Positions 21,771 to 32,098 of a stretch of DNA of 49,693 nt are shown in pieces. This DNA is from Nymphaea colorata (lineage: Eukaryota > Streptophyta > Magnoliopsida > Nymphaeales > Nymphaeaceae). The notes beneath the pieces were generated by a model. That model made no database searches, was not told the origin of the DNA, and saw nothing but the letters and a program-made list of their open reading frames with translations. How positions within the stretch are numbered: position 1 is the first letter of the stretch; every line of letters begins with the position of its first letter. A program made the translations under genes and the position numbers. The stretch spans positions 1 to 49,693 of the forward strand of contig NW_022204913.1 in assembly GCF_008831285.2 (NCBI RefSeq). The letters run 5' to 3'.

Positions 21771-22105
21771 TAGGGATGTCAGTGAATCTGATTCAGATCA
21801 AATATCCGATCAAGTTTCTTTAAATGAATCAGATATGAAAAGAATAGAAGTTTGATATCCAAATAAAAAATCAGATAGAATTCGATATTAAAAATTGGCA
21901 TCCGATTAAATTTGGATTCAGACTCAGCATCAAATAGATACCCAATCGGAAACAAAAAAAGATAATGGATATATAAACCCAAATTTACAGATCCGAATCT
22001 GAATAAAGTATTTTATTCTACATTATTGTAAATTTATAAATCTGAACCCAAATTTGAATCCCCAATTTTAAATTAATATCATCCGATTCTGAAACCAATT
22101 CAAAC
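21771..22105 (+). mobile_element. hAT-type MITE relic in module Y
   Basis: Begins TAGGGATGTCAGTGAATCTG and is filled with variants of GAATCTGATTCAGATC and ATATCCGAT. It is related to the complete MITE at 33981-34408, which ends TTGACATCCCTA. The right end is lost where the promoter-like part of Y starts. The same truncation is seen in Y copy 2 (41290-41609), so it predates the spread of Y. Confidence 0.65.
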
Positions 22106-22129
22106 TTGGTCGAGCACATGACGAGGTTT

Positions 22130-22255
22130 AGGTTACATGCACGGTCGATAGCCTTTAAGTGATATTTTCTTCATAAGTCTTCTTGCTTTTATAGCTGCAT
22201 TTTTTTAATCACTACCCACGAGATCAGGTTACATGCACGGTCGATAGCCTTTAAG
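22130..22255 (+). repeat. Perfect 30-bp direct repeat
   Basis: Thirty identical bases occur at 22130-22159 and 22226-22255 (start AGGTTACATGCACGG, end GATAGCCTTTAAG). The other Y copies have this sequence only at the second position, so the first copy replaced other sequence in Y copy 1. Confidence 0.9.
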
Positions 22256-22439
22256 AAAATGATAAGTGCCCCTCCTGGCCCACTGGCTCCCTAGCCCACT
22301 TTTGGGGTACTTGGCATCCACAAGAGCCTAATACCAGCTTTGAACATCCACCCATGTCATCGATACTAGACTAAACACATGAGAGGGAGAGAAAGAGAGC
22401 TTCTGTGATGGAAACAGCGATGGGGAGCATATGAAGAAG

Positions 22440-22644
22440 GGGTGGAGAGTTTATTTCCTCTCTTAGGTGTAAAGTGTGTCGCAGGCCTCCGCATGAGCTT
22501 GTTGTTGGCAACTCCACCATCATCAACGTCATCGTTGTCTTCTCAAGAGATTTACTGGAGAAAGTATGATTTAGCAATTTCCAACATTCACGAGGCTATG
22601 AAGCTCAAACGGAAGAACGTTTGGGCATTCTACCTCTTGGGATT
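22440..22644 (+). pseudogene. Captured gene fragment, TPR-like
   Basis: The reading EIYWRKYDLAISNIHEAMKL, then KRKNVWAFYLLG, fits one tetratricopeptide repeat (helix A with YDLAI, helix B with EAxKLKxKN). The inverted copy at 40716-40920 reads NYDLAISNFQEAVKLKRKN, closer to the TPR consensus, but contains a stop. TPRs mediate protein contacts. One repeat is not enough to identify the parent gene. The frame runs into the LTR at 22645. Confidence 0.35.
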
Positions 22645-22920
22645 TGTTATGAAAAATGAAAATTATTTCTTAAAACTGTGTTAATAATTTTGTTTTCTTT
22701 ACACCTATTGTAAAGCTTTAAAATTAAATAGTGGTGTTCCTTGTCATGCATTGTGCTCAGCCTTTCACATATTTATACTCTTGCTGTACAAGGAACACCA
22801 CTAGTTACAACAGAGAAGACTGAGCATGATGGAACAAAGCATCGTGCTCAGCCTTCTCTGTTGTGCCTGTTGATTCCATCACAGCCTTTAATTTCTGTTG
22901 TGCATACTCTGATACTCGCA
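22645..22920 (+). mobile_element. 5' LTR of copia B, with inverted core
   Basis: Starts TGTTATGAAAAATG and ends CTCGCA, directly before the primer site; 276 bp. Two strong hairpins are visible: GTGGTGTTCCTTG at 22731-22743 against 22789-22801, and a 20-bp arm at 22807-22826 against 22845-22864 with one mismatch. The segment carrying the TATA motif (22771-22777) is inverted relative to the related LTRs at 40488-40715 and 43645-43966. Confidence 0.85.
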
Positions 22921-22933
22921 TGGTATCAGAGCC
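22921..22933 (+). promoter_or_regulatory. Primer-binding site of copia B
   Basis: TGGTATCAGAGCC, a perfect initiator tRNA-Met site directly after the LTR. The gag ATG (22934) follows with no spacer. Confidence 0.95.
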
Positions 22934-23760
22934 ATGGCGTCGACAGGTAATGCTTCCAACTCTTTTTCAGCTGGTGGAGCAGAGTCCTCTTATGGTATTG
23001 TATTAGTTTCACAATTAGTGAATAGTGAAAACTACTCAACCGGGAGTCATGCTATGATAATGGCACTGTATGCCGAAAACAAGTTGACCTTTGTTGATGG
23101 CAGTCTTCCCAAACCCAGCGTTGCAGCTCATGAGATCAAGATGTGGAGACGTTGCAATCACATGGACCTTCATGGATTCTTAACTCCATCTCGGAAGGAT
23201 TATCAAGCAATATTATCTACACCACCACAGCTATTGAAGTGTGGGCAGATGTAAAGAACCGATTCACTGAAAGCGCAACCCCTCATAAGTACCAGCTCAA
23301 ATCCTCCATCAGTCCTTTGAATCAAGAAAATATATCTGTTGCTCTTTATTTTACAAAACTGAAATCCTACTGGGATAAGCTTTCATCCTATGATGTTCTA
23401 TTGGAATGCTCTTGCGGTACCTTGATTGTGGTTGCTGAAGAGCAACAAGAAGAGGAAGTCATTGAATTTCTTATGGGATTGAATGATTCATTCAATGCTA
23501 TAAGAAGACATATTCTTCTTATGGATCCCCAGCCCTCTCTACAAAAGACTTATGCACTGGTCCTTCAAGAGGAGACGCAGAGAGAAGCTCATCTTCAAAG
23601 TAGTGCTGTCGAGCATGTTGGTATCTCAGCAAGTGCAGACTTGAAGGCCTTCAAAGACCAGCAAAACAAGCACCCACAATACTTCTGCAATTACGGCAAG
23701 ATTGCTGGACATCAAAGGAAGGATACTTCAAATTAAATGGTTACCCTCCAAATTTTAAAG
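22934..23760 (+). pseudogene. Copia B gag
   Basis: Starts MASTGNASNSFSAGGAESSY, then VSQLVNSENYSTGSHAM (family pattern LVSxxLxGxNYxxWSxxM). A frameshift near 23185 moves to the frame with WILNSISEGLSSNIIYT and the UBN2 domain (YFTKLKSYWDKLSSYD; EEQQEEEVIEFLMGLNDSF). The C-terminal knuckle CNYGKIAGHQRKD has lost cysteines. A one-base deletion then shifts the frame before FKLNGYP. Element C has the same one-base deletion. Length is near the usual gag length. Confidence 0.9.
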
Positions 23761-23929
23761 GTGGAAAATAGTGGCAAGAAAACTGATTTTAGGGGGCTAT
23801 TATCAACGCCTCTGTTGGAGAGAAAACTGATTCCACTGCCTTAATCTCTACCATGCATGGCAAATAGTCCAACAAGGACATTGCTCCAACTCTAACTCAA
23901 CATGAATATATTCAATTAAAACAACTCCT

Positions 23930-24500
23930 GAAAAATCGATCAGTAACCCAAATAAACTTTGCAGGTATGTCATCCTTCAAACTTGACACCTGGGTAATAG
24001 ATATTGGTGCTAGTCACCACATATCATGCTGCCTTCAATCATTGCTAGATGATACAAAATTAGCTGTTTCATTTTCTATTAGTTTCTGACAACAGAACGG
24101 TTTATGCTACACATGTCCGTAAAGTTGTTTTGTCAGCTTCCATTTTTCTTGAAAACGTGTATTATCTTCCAATTTTGTTTACACCATGCTATCTGTGAGC
24201 AGATTTATTCAGCAAACCAAATGTCATTTGATTTTCCCGACTACTGGGTGCTTTGTGCAGGACCCAATCTCCATGACGAGGACTGAGCAGGGTGATTCAT
24301 CAGGCAGACTCTTCATTTTCCACTGTAGACGGCTTGTTTACAAAACGCACTCAATTAGATTTTGATGTTTGGCATCTGAGACTTGGGCACCCATCTCGCT
24401 CAAAGAATCAAATGCTCTGAAAGCATGACTGTCATTAACTTGTCAAATAATTTCTGTAAAGTCTGTCGTGTTGCTAAACAATCTACAGTGACATTCAAAT
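23930..24500 (+). pseudogene. Copia B protease and GAG-pre-integrase region
   Basis: The aspartic protease site reads WVIDIGASHHIS (near 23992), so the catalytic triad D-S/T-G is D-I-G, also seen in element C. After stops come CHLIFPTTGCFVQDP (near 24225), then FDVWHLRLGHPS-like sequence broken by frame changes (near 24360-24400) and CKVCRVAKQS (near 24455). The protease would mature the polyprotein inside the particle. Confidence 0.85.
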
Positions 24501-24524
24501 AAGTAAATATTCTTTTGCTAAACC

Positions 24525-25220
24525 TTTTGATTTGCTACATTGTGATGTTTGGGGACCATACCCCCAAGCATCACATACTCGAACACATTACTTTTTGTCT
24601 ATTATGGATGATTTTTCTAGAGCCATGTGGTTTTACCTAATGAAGTATAAAATTGAAATAGGTGATTTACTTAAACATTCCATTAACATGAGTGAGAACA
24701 ATTCAAAATAGATGTGTTAAAATCATGATAGATAGTGGAACCAAGTTCTTCTCAAATGTCATAATTTTTTTTTCCATGATAGAGACATCCTACATCAACA
24801 TTCATGCGCCTACATGCCTCAACAAAACGGCGTGGCTTAGAGAAAGCATCGGTACATCTTGAATGTGGCCCATGGTCTCAAGTTTCAGTTTGGCCTACCC
24901 CTAAAATGTTGGGACCTACGTGTATTAACGGCCACATATTTAATAAATAGGACCCCATAAAAAAAATTGACAATCAAACTCCCTTTGAAAAATTATTTAA
25001 AAGAAAAACAACTTACAAGCATCAATGTGTGTTTGGTTGCTTGTGTTTTGCTTCCTACCTCAAACCACATGGAAAATTTGATTGCAGGGCTCAACGAGGT
25101 GTGTTCATTGGGTATCCTACTGAACAAAAAGGCTACAAACTACTTGATTTGGAAACAAAAAAAAAAATCGTTATTAGGGAGGTCTTCAATGAAACAGAAT
25201 TTTCCATCAAACTCTGAAAG
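24525..25220 (+). pseudogene. Copia B integrase
   Basis: Blocks in order: LHCDVWGPYPQ-like start (24537-24565), IMDDFSRAMWFYLMKYK with the first catalytic Asp (24600-24650), IDSGTKFFSNV for the second Asp block (near 24730), and QQNGVA followed by a stop and [10 protein letters not shown], where the catalytic Glu is lost (near 24835). The downstream part FGCLCFASYLKPHGKF and RGVFIGYPTEQKGYKLLDLE is open (25029-25217) and represents the uninterrupted equivalent of the MITE insertion site in element C. Confidence 0.88.
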
Positions 25221-25425
25221 GATCAAAGCAAAGTCTCATATTTTCCAGTTATTCATTTCATATTTGATGACAATCATATACTTGAGAACAGAAATTCAAG
25301 TGAGCAAGGCCCTTGTTCTCATCAACTGACTGAAAGGCAAGATGAGGACATGACTACTGATTCACAAACATTGAATAACCACCCGAAATTGTTTCAGAAT
25401 CAAGTGGTGCGGCTGAAACAAATCA

Positions 25426-25598
25426 GATTCTATATCTACGTCATCTTCACTCGAACATGCGAAATCCTTCTTCGTTCTTATTGCTCGGTCACTCTTCGCG
25501 TTCATTCTTCTCCTACTTTGTCAGCTTTAGTTGTTTCTCTTTTTCGGTTCTCATTTTTCATTAGATCTTGTTATTCATGTTTTTGTTATTACATCATT
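25426..25598. other. Unassigned sequence between copia B and block X
   Basis: Pyrimidine-rich 173 bp, no similarity to element C beyond the junction and no match found elsewhere in the window. No motif. Confidence 0.5.
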
Positions 25599-25738
25599 AG
25601 AAGGAAAGAAACAAGGGCAGCAAGTGTGATATATCTCACATCTTTGAAGGTATGCTTCATGCAAATTATGTCATATGTCTGCAATGCTGTTTCTCATACC
25701 TATATATATATTATGGCCCAAGTGAAAGGTAGGCGGTC

Positions 25739-25936
25739 ATGAGTATGTGTCAATCCCTTCGTCCTGAACCTTGGAGGCAAAGGAAGGAAGAAGCCGTGGC
25801 TGCCTGCACCTCTAAGGCCTCGTTACTGAGGCGGCCAGCTTCTTTTAGTTGTTTCTTCGTCTTATGGTCTGAAGGCAGGGGCAGAGGCAGAGGCAGGTGT
25901 TGGACTGTTTCGTGCATATTTATATTTATGGAATAA
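25739..25936 (+). CDS. Short open frame, copy 2, doubtful
   Basis: Sixty-five codons, the counterpart of 16968-17159, with one more Arg-Gly pair. Starts MSMCQSLRPEPW. Open in both copies, but substitutions are mainly amino-acid changing. A competing minus-strand frame covers the same bases, so the true coding strand, if any, is uncertain. Confidence 0.2.
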   Translation: MSMCQSLRPEPWRQRKEEAVAACTSKASLLRRPASFSCFFVLWSEGRGRGRGRCWTVSCIFIFME

Positions 25937-26029
25937 TTACATTGTGTTTTGTTTGGTTCAAAATTCAAAGCATTACTGCCCTTCAGTGAAGGAACTTTTG
26001 GAAATTAAAGAAAAAAGTTCTTACAACCC

Positions 26030-26597
26030 AACAGTTTTGCAAATCCTAACAAAAGGCATTCACAATGGTAGACGCAGTGATGGCTTTGCTAAACAGTGAT
26101 GAGGAAAAAGAGGAAACATCTTCTCACTTCATATGTATGTGTACATCTCCTGAGTTTCATTTTCTATTGTTCCCGAGCAGAAGAATTCTTTGGGCGCGCC
26201 AATTCGACTGCTCGCCAGCAATTACCGGCTTTTCATAAAAGATAATAAGACAGCATCTTCTTGGACGTATCCATGGAGGTGGAGGTAAATCTATGGAGAA
26301 GCTTAGTCATCATCAAAGAGGGGTCACACAAGCTTTCCTTTTTCTTTTCTTCTCTTTTGGTAATTCAATAAGAGGTTGAAACCTCACACCCTTTCCCCCA
26401 TCCCTGTTCAGGGCTGTCGAACGGTTCTTTTCTTCCCTTTTAAATGAGTAGTTTTTCATGGATTTCTCACCACAAAATGACGACATTCATCGTTAGGGTA
26501 GGCATTCTTTTTCTTTCAATTAATTAAATATCAAAGAAGGGCAAGAATGGATCACAAAACGCTAAGGTTATTGAACCAAATTACTCAAAAATGTCAA
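26030..26597. other. Segment retained only in X copy 2
   Basis: Contains a short plus-strand frame from ATG at 26065 (MVDAVMALLNSDEEKEE...), which I do not recognise. Nothing else of note. It is useful for deciding which X copy is closer to the ancestor. Confidence 0.5.
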
Positions 26598-27299
26598 CCA
26601 ATAATTGTATTGGGCATGGTTGTGTCATTCATGAAAGAAAAATAAGCAAGTGCAGTCACAGTCTTCCAAATGAAAAAGAAATGTATATTGCTTCCTTCTA
26701 ATTAATGCTTTATTTTTTTTAGTATCGTTGTTGCCATTTTTTGTAGCTAATTCTCTCCTTTCTTTCAGTCCAGTTGTATAAACAACCACAGAATCACGGT
26801 CTTTCAATTGTTAAAGGTTGTTAATGTCATGTTGTATTTTGGTTCTAAAATGTTTGTTCTTGCTTGTTTGGTAATTACTTTGTTTAGAAGAGTACTATAA
26901 TCTATTAAAGAAAACAACTGATAAGAAAATTATCTTCACCTAATTCATTGTAATTGAAAATATATGAATCCATACTGCCTAAATGTGAGTAGAGAGAGAA
27001 ATAAGGTTTGATGATGTATATATTGAATTAAATCGGACCATAATACCCAGCCTGGGCCTGCCCGACCTGCCCTTTTTTTTTTTTTTTACCTGGCCGGCCC
27101 TTAGGTTTGATAGCGGAATAAACTCTACAATATACATTGACTTTCTTTTGCCATATGCAAACCATTCACATCGAAGCCACCCTACACATTTTTAAATTGC
27201 AATGTTCTGAGGTGGAGAGAGAGAGTGAGAGAGAGAGAGAGAGAAATAAAAATTAACATAACATTAACATGTCCAACAAAAAGTTGAATTTGAAAAAGT

Positions 27300-27935
27300 A
27301 ATTACATCTAAAGATTAGCTCTTCATTCCTGTAAGAAGTTGGAGGTATCACCATTTCCCCTTAGGTTACTGGAAATTAACCAGACATCATACAAAATAGA
27401 GGATGTCATGCACTGAACTAAGACAGTCTCATTCCTATAAATAATATCATTTCTTGAGTTCCAAATGCCCCATACGTAAACATTCATTCTCTAAATGGTA
27501 CGCTATTTCTTTTTGTTTCTCACTCTAACTGGTCCATGGATCAAGGTTCTGAATTGTAGACATGTTTGTGACATCAATATGAGGCATAGACCAGGTAAGC
27601 GCATAAAGATCTTGAGACACTCGACAAAACCACATCAGGTGAGTGGTTGACCTCAGCACAATAACATAAAGGACACTTGCTCCCAAGGTGAAAACCAGAT
27701 CTTGTGAGGTTATTTTGAGTCTGAATGTGGTCCAATAGAATAAACCATGCAAGAATTTTGGATCGTCGAGTAGGACCCCCAGCCCAAAGGAGGTAATGAG
27801 GAAACCAGTTGACACCAGTTGGTTGAAGCAAGCTATATGCATGACGTATACAGAAACACCCTTCGCCATCTTGTGCCCATAATTATACATGCATTCACAT
27901 CGAAGCCACCCTGACTTTTCTAGTTGTTCTTCATG
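27300..27935 (-). pseudogene. LINE C-terminal zf-RVT fragment (in X copy 2)
   Basis: Minus-strand reading includes PTRRSKILAWFILLDHIQTQ, then NNLTRSGFHLGSKCPLC (the typical zf-RVT pattern KxxxFxWLLxxxxLxTxxNLxxRG...CPLC) and, in the next frame, THLMWFCRVSQDLYALTWSM. A single frame change separates the CPLC knuckle from the H-C half. It ends with a WNSRNDII-like stretch near 27440. Better preserved than the copy at 18040-18590. Confidence 0.7.
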
Positions 27936-29376
27936 CATTTTTTATTGGTTGTTCACTGAACACATCTGCGTACCATTTTATATACTTTTTTCGACATCTG
28001 TCAACCATTCAATAGTATGACTATAAACTCCCTCTGATTATTTTAATAAAAGAGTATTTTGATTATTTCCAACCCTTCGCATGGTATCTTCTGTTAGGAC
28101 TTAACATATGATGCGTTCTGAAAGTGATCAAACGTTTGTAATTTAATTTTAATTGTTTAGTTGTCTCGGCAACGCACATGCATTTAATTAGTCAGGTTTT
28201 AGAAATAATTGCTCAAAACACTGGTTTCGATCAGATGGTTTTGTATATCTATTGGGTAAACTTTTTTTTTTGTCCCATGGCATATTCCATCCGTCGACTT
28301 TTCTCCCGCATACCAAGTCAAAAAACTTTAACATATAATTTTTTTTGTTTTTGGATCGTTTTCCAAGAGTGTCCTGTTGATTTCCTCCCTCAGAGGATTA
28401 ATATTTCCTATTCACAAGAATGCATTCTTAAGTTGTTTGGGTGGCAAAACTCTTTTTTTGAGGTAAAAACCGATTCTTCCTTCTAAGACACTGTTTCGTA
28501 AGAGTTTGGATGATAAGAAATGCAAGTTTTACAAAAAATTAATTTTTGAAAGAAAATATTTTACCAAAATTAATTAAAAACAAAAAACTGTTTTGATTCT
28601 ATATCCAAACATACAAATCTGTTTTGCAAAACTAATTAAAAAATAATTTTTAAAAAACTATTTTTCGTTAAATGTTTTTTTGTAGTGTGCCTTTAAAACA
28701 CTAGCACATCTGAGACTGAACGTACTGAAATATTTCTGCAATCTTTCACAAAATTATACAAAGTGGCTCGATTCTTGGTCAAATAGTAATTCACCAGTCA
28801 ACTCTTAAAGATCAAGAAACGTGCACTCAACTTTTTGGATAAATCTCAACGAGTTGCTTCGGCATGGAAGTCACTAAAATTATAAGGAATAATTTAAACA
28901 GTTGCCCTTTTATTGAAAATTATCCATTTTTTTTTCTCTTCCTTTGTAGATAATTTAGATTGAGATGAGTAATTTTGTAAATAATCCCTTTATTTTAATG
29001 GCTGATGCCCCTGCAGCTTCTTAAACCCATTAATACGTAACTCACTGATTTTCCATTGGCCCGTTCAGTGCCACAGCAAATTCAATACTTGGGAGACAAT
29101 ACCCTTGGAGTCGAGGCTTTACCTTTTCCTCTTTAGGAATTAGGACTTTCTCCAACACTTTAGCACTCTACCTTGTCAATTAGAGTGTAATATTTGCAGC
29201 TTTAGTTGTTTTCATGGAAATCAGAATGAAGAACACTTTTGAGGACTCGCGAGCCCGATCAGTGAGTCAGTCTTGAAGGGTCAGTTCAGCTGCACAGCCT
29301 CACTTTGGTGAGCGGGGAGATTAGTGTAACAGAGAACCTGAGATCGGATGCAAACAATCAGTCGAAGGAGCGGAGC

Positions 29377-29709
29377 ATAGACCCAGCGGGGCACACTCAC
29401 TCTAACGGCAACCTTTTGGGAACAACTGCTTAAGCCGTTAAGTGTAGGTGCTTTCTAGAGGTTGCAGATAGTTCTTCCTATTTGACCCTAAACTGATCGA
29501 TCTAGCCAGGTTCAAACAAGCTCTACCAGGCCTTCGAGGACCGAGCCCACGCATGTGGCAAAAATATGGGAACGACTTGTGGCTAGGGGTGAAAGGCCAA
29601 ACAAGATCGGATATAGCTCGTTTTCCTTGAAATCTATTCCAAAAGGAATCTCGGTGCATCGCAAAAGGCCCGATCAATAAGCAGATTAATATTATATGTC
29701 TGAAAGAGA
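29377..29709. other. No gene seen
   Basis: Unique sequence between block X and a MITE. A 92-codon minus-strand frame at 29438-29716 shows no known motif and overlaps the MITE edge. Confidence 0.45.
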
Positions 29710-29717
29710 AGTCCACT

Positions 29718-30151
29718 TAGGGCTGCACAACAAGTTGAGCCAGCTCGAGCTCGACTCGATCGAACTCACTCGTTGAAGCTCAACTTGAACCTGACTTGTT
29801 TATTAACAAGTTGAGCTTGAGTTCAAATGTATGCTCGAAATGTTAAACGAGTTGAGTTCGAGTTGTAAGAACTCAACTCGACTCGACTATACAATAAATA
29901 TTGAATTATAACGACAAAAAATCTAAACGAGTAAAAACTAAACGAGTTAACACAGTTTGACAAGTTAAATGAAACAAGACATGTTTAACATAAATGAGTT
30001 CAGTGAGTCGAGTTTGAGCCCAATGTTGTATCATCGAGTCAAGCTTGAGCTTGTTCTGGAGCTTGAGTCGAGTTTGACCTCGAATTTTCTGAGTGATGTC
30101 GACTCGAGCTGACCCAACTAGAGCTCGACTTGGCTCGTGCATGTAGCCCTG
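29718..30151. mobile_element. hAT-type MITE with 8-bp target duplication
   Basis: Left end TAGGGCTGCACAACAAGTTG; right end, read inward, CAGGGCTACATGCACGAGCC. The body is full of GAGCTCGACTCGA and GAGTTCGAGT variants, as in known plant hAT MITEs. Flanks are AGTCCACT (29710-29717) and GGTCCACC (30152-30159), six of eight identical with transitions at the outer positions. Length 434 bp, non-coding. Confidence 0.8.
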
Positions 30152-30159
30152 GGTCCACC

Positions 30160-31287
30160 AGATGTTACAAAGAACGAAACCCTATTTTTAGGTTTTGGTA
30201 TGAAACCAAGCCCTGGTCTGCCAAAGCCAATTCGAGCTATAAACGAACAAAAAGGAGAAAACTGGAAATTCATTGGAATTTGGGAAATAGCTGGCAAATA
30301 CAGGGTGTCTAACTCGTTATTTATATGTCGGTTGATATCAACTAATTTGAAAGTGAATTTTTTGTTGTTTTTTTTTCTATTTGTAGATAAAAGTTACATA
30401 GAAAATATAAATTAATCAAGATCAGAATATGCCTAACGACAGGTTGTGAGCCAAACAGAAAAATATATACCATGTTTGAAAAATTTATACCAAGTTTGAG
30501 AACCCAGAAAACCAGCTATGCTTCGTGTCTATATTTGTTTCAACATGCGTGATGGTCGATCGAGCAGAAAATCATACGATCCTCCCCAATTTTTCAAAAA
30601 AATATGATAACAGAATTAAGAAAAATAACTTAGCAAATAGTATAACTAAAATGTTTTTGCTGTTTTTCGTAATTAAAAGAGAAACCAATTTTCTAAGCCT
30701 TTAACTCACTAATATTTCATTTGTGTTTTTTGTAAAAAAATCAATGATATCTCTCCCCCTCTCTCTCGCTGCTGCCCCCCCCTCAAAAAAAAAATAACAA
30801 TAATAAATAATATTCAATTATTGGCTGTTCATTCATTGGTGCACTGTTTGGGATGTCCACTGTACATGAGCATCCACAATCCCTGAAAATGTTGCTGTTG
30901 TCTTAAAGATATGCACCACTTTTATTAATGAATTTTCAAAATATTTTTGTAAAAAACTTAATAGCTTCAATATTAATTAATTTTGAATAATTTACTGTGG
31001 AAATTTAATATCCTCCTATGTGTTAATTTCCAATCCTGATACCAATTAACTAAGATAAACATGCCAAATTGTTTCGTTCTGACAACAAGGAATAGATGAT
31101 TCCATATTTATTTAGAAATTAGTATATAGCTTTTATTGTTCCTTTAAAAACCAAATTAATTATATATCTTCAGGGAGTTCTAGACTTAAATATTGCTCGT
31201 TTAATATTATGGCAACATATTAGGTTAAAACTAGCTAAGTGATTTACAGGTTCTTACGTAAGAGATTATGTGCTTTTCACAAGGATA
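30160..31287. other. No gene seen
   Basis: AT-rich intergenic sequence with a C-rich/A-rich simple patch at about 30753-30800. Short open frames near 30130-30415 have no recognisable domain. Confidence 0.45.
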
Positions 31288-31900
31288 AACAATAGGAATA
31301 TTTGCAATTATTTGCTGTGTTAAGAATAAAATTCACATGAAATGGAGGCACTTTGGGCGTTACTCTCTTCCACTGTAAAACATGGGGAAAAAAATTGAGG
31401 CTCCCGAAATGTCTTAATACATTTTAATATAATGTCTATGAAGAAGAACTTAATATAAAACATTGGGACTTGTTATATATGCACTGTTTTAATATATTTT
31501 AATATAATGTCTAGGAAGAAGAACTTAAATTAATTCACGCATTATTGCACCGCAAACTACTCCATACATTAGATGGTCCGAGTAAATGACATGTCTATGA
31601 TAAACCACAAAATAAGTAACCAACACATAGAGAGTTCAAAATTTTGAGACCCACTTTGTAAACTTAATTGATTTCCTCCATTCCTACCCACTTAGTATTA
31701 CCTTTTAGTACTACTTCATCATTTGAACCACTCAGATCCACATTTTACAGGTAACTCAATCATTTTCTAGTGCACTATTCTCATTTAAAACATCTCATAT
31801 TTCATCCTTTAGTTTTATTGATTTTTTCGAAGTCAATTAATTGCAAAACGTTGCATTCTTGGATACATGTTCTATATGAACACCACATTCTTGGATACAT
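31288..31900 (+). repeat. Dispersed repeat R2, copy 2
   Basis: Second copy of 4510-5215. A local duplication of TTTTAATATAATGTCT with its flank occurs at about 31424 and 31497. At the right end ATTCTTGGATACATGTT is repeated at about 31856 and 31889, just where the LTR of element C is cut off. Confidence 0.75.
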
Positions 31901-32049
31901 GTTACAACACAATCACACCTTCAACCTTCTAGAAACTTCCACATGTGTGACAAGGAACACCATGATTCAATTTTACAGTTTTACAATGGGCGTAAAGAAA
32001 ACAGAGTTAATAACACGACTTTAACAATTAGTTTTCATTTTTCATAACA
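31901..32049 (-). mobile_element. 3' LTR of copia C, truncated
   Basis: On the minus strand this begins TGTTATGAAAAATG, next to a short purine tract (GAAGGAGGGG, 32050-32059), and matches the start of the LTRs at 22645, 40715 and 43966. It stops after about 149 bp at repeat R2. The rest of the LTR, including its promoter, is missing. Confidence 0.8.
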
Positions 32050-32098
32050 CCCCTCCTTCAAGCTGGTGAATGAGGTCTCCAAAACCCAGTTTGAGCTT

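Larger units (their letters stand above)
21580..22644 (+). repeat. Module Y, copy 1
   Basis: Inverted match to 40716-41792, with partial inverted matches at 43967-44166 and 45512-45722. In order: a 190-bp leader, a hAT MITE relic, a promoter-like region, a CT/GA-rich stretch and a TPR-like captured fragment that runs up to a copia LTR. In all three copies the same LTR type sits at the same spot, so LTR and module spread together. Confidence 0.8.
22921..25425 (+). mobile_element. Copia element B internal region, truncated after integrase
   Basis: Plus-strand copia remnant with primer site, gag, protease, GAG-pre-integrase and integrase. Similarity to element C ends near 25425, in the acidic linker before reverse transcriptase (the MTTDSQTLNNHP region). 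Reverse transcriptase, RNase H and the 3' LTR are missing. 25426-25598 is unrelated C/T-rich sequence, after which block X copy 2 begins. Confidence 0.9.
25599..29376 (+). repeat. Segmental block X, copy 2
   Basis: Direct copy of 16831-21577 without the 1.6-kb insertion. At 26030-26597 it holds about 570 bp missing from copy 1. That segment is bounded by ACAACC and TCAACCA, so copy 1 probably lost it by a short-repeat deletion. Both copies also have small private deletions, for example near 27870 and near 18784. The sequence after 29376 differs from that after copy 1. Confidence 0.85.

Noticed and set aside
26065-26240. Start of an NLR-type resistance gene (MVDAVMALL...)
   Set aside because: Only the first few residues resemble such a start. 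No coiled-coil or nucleotide-binding motif follows.
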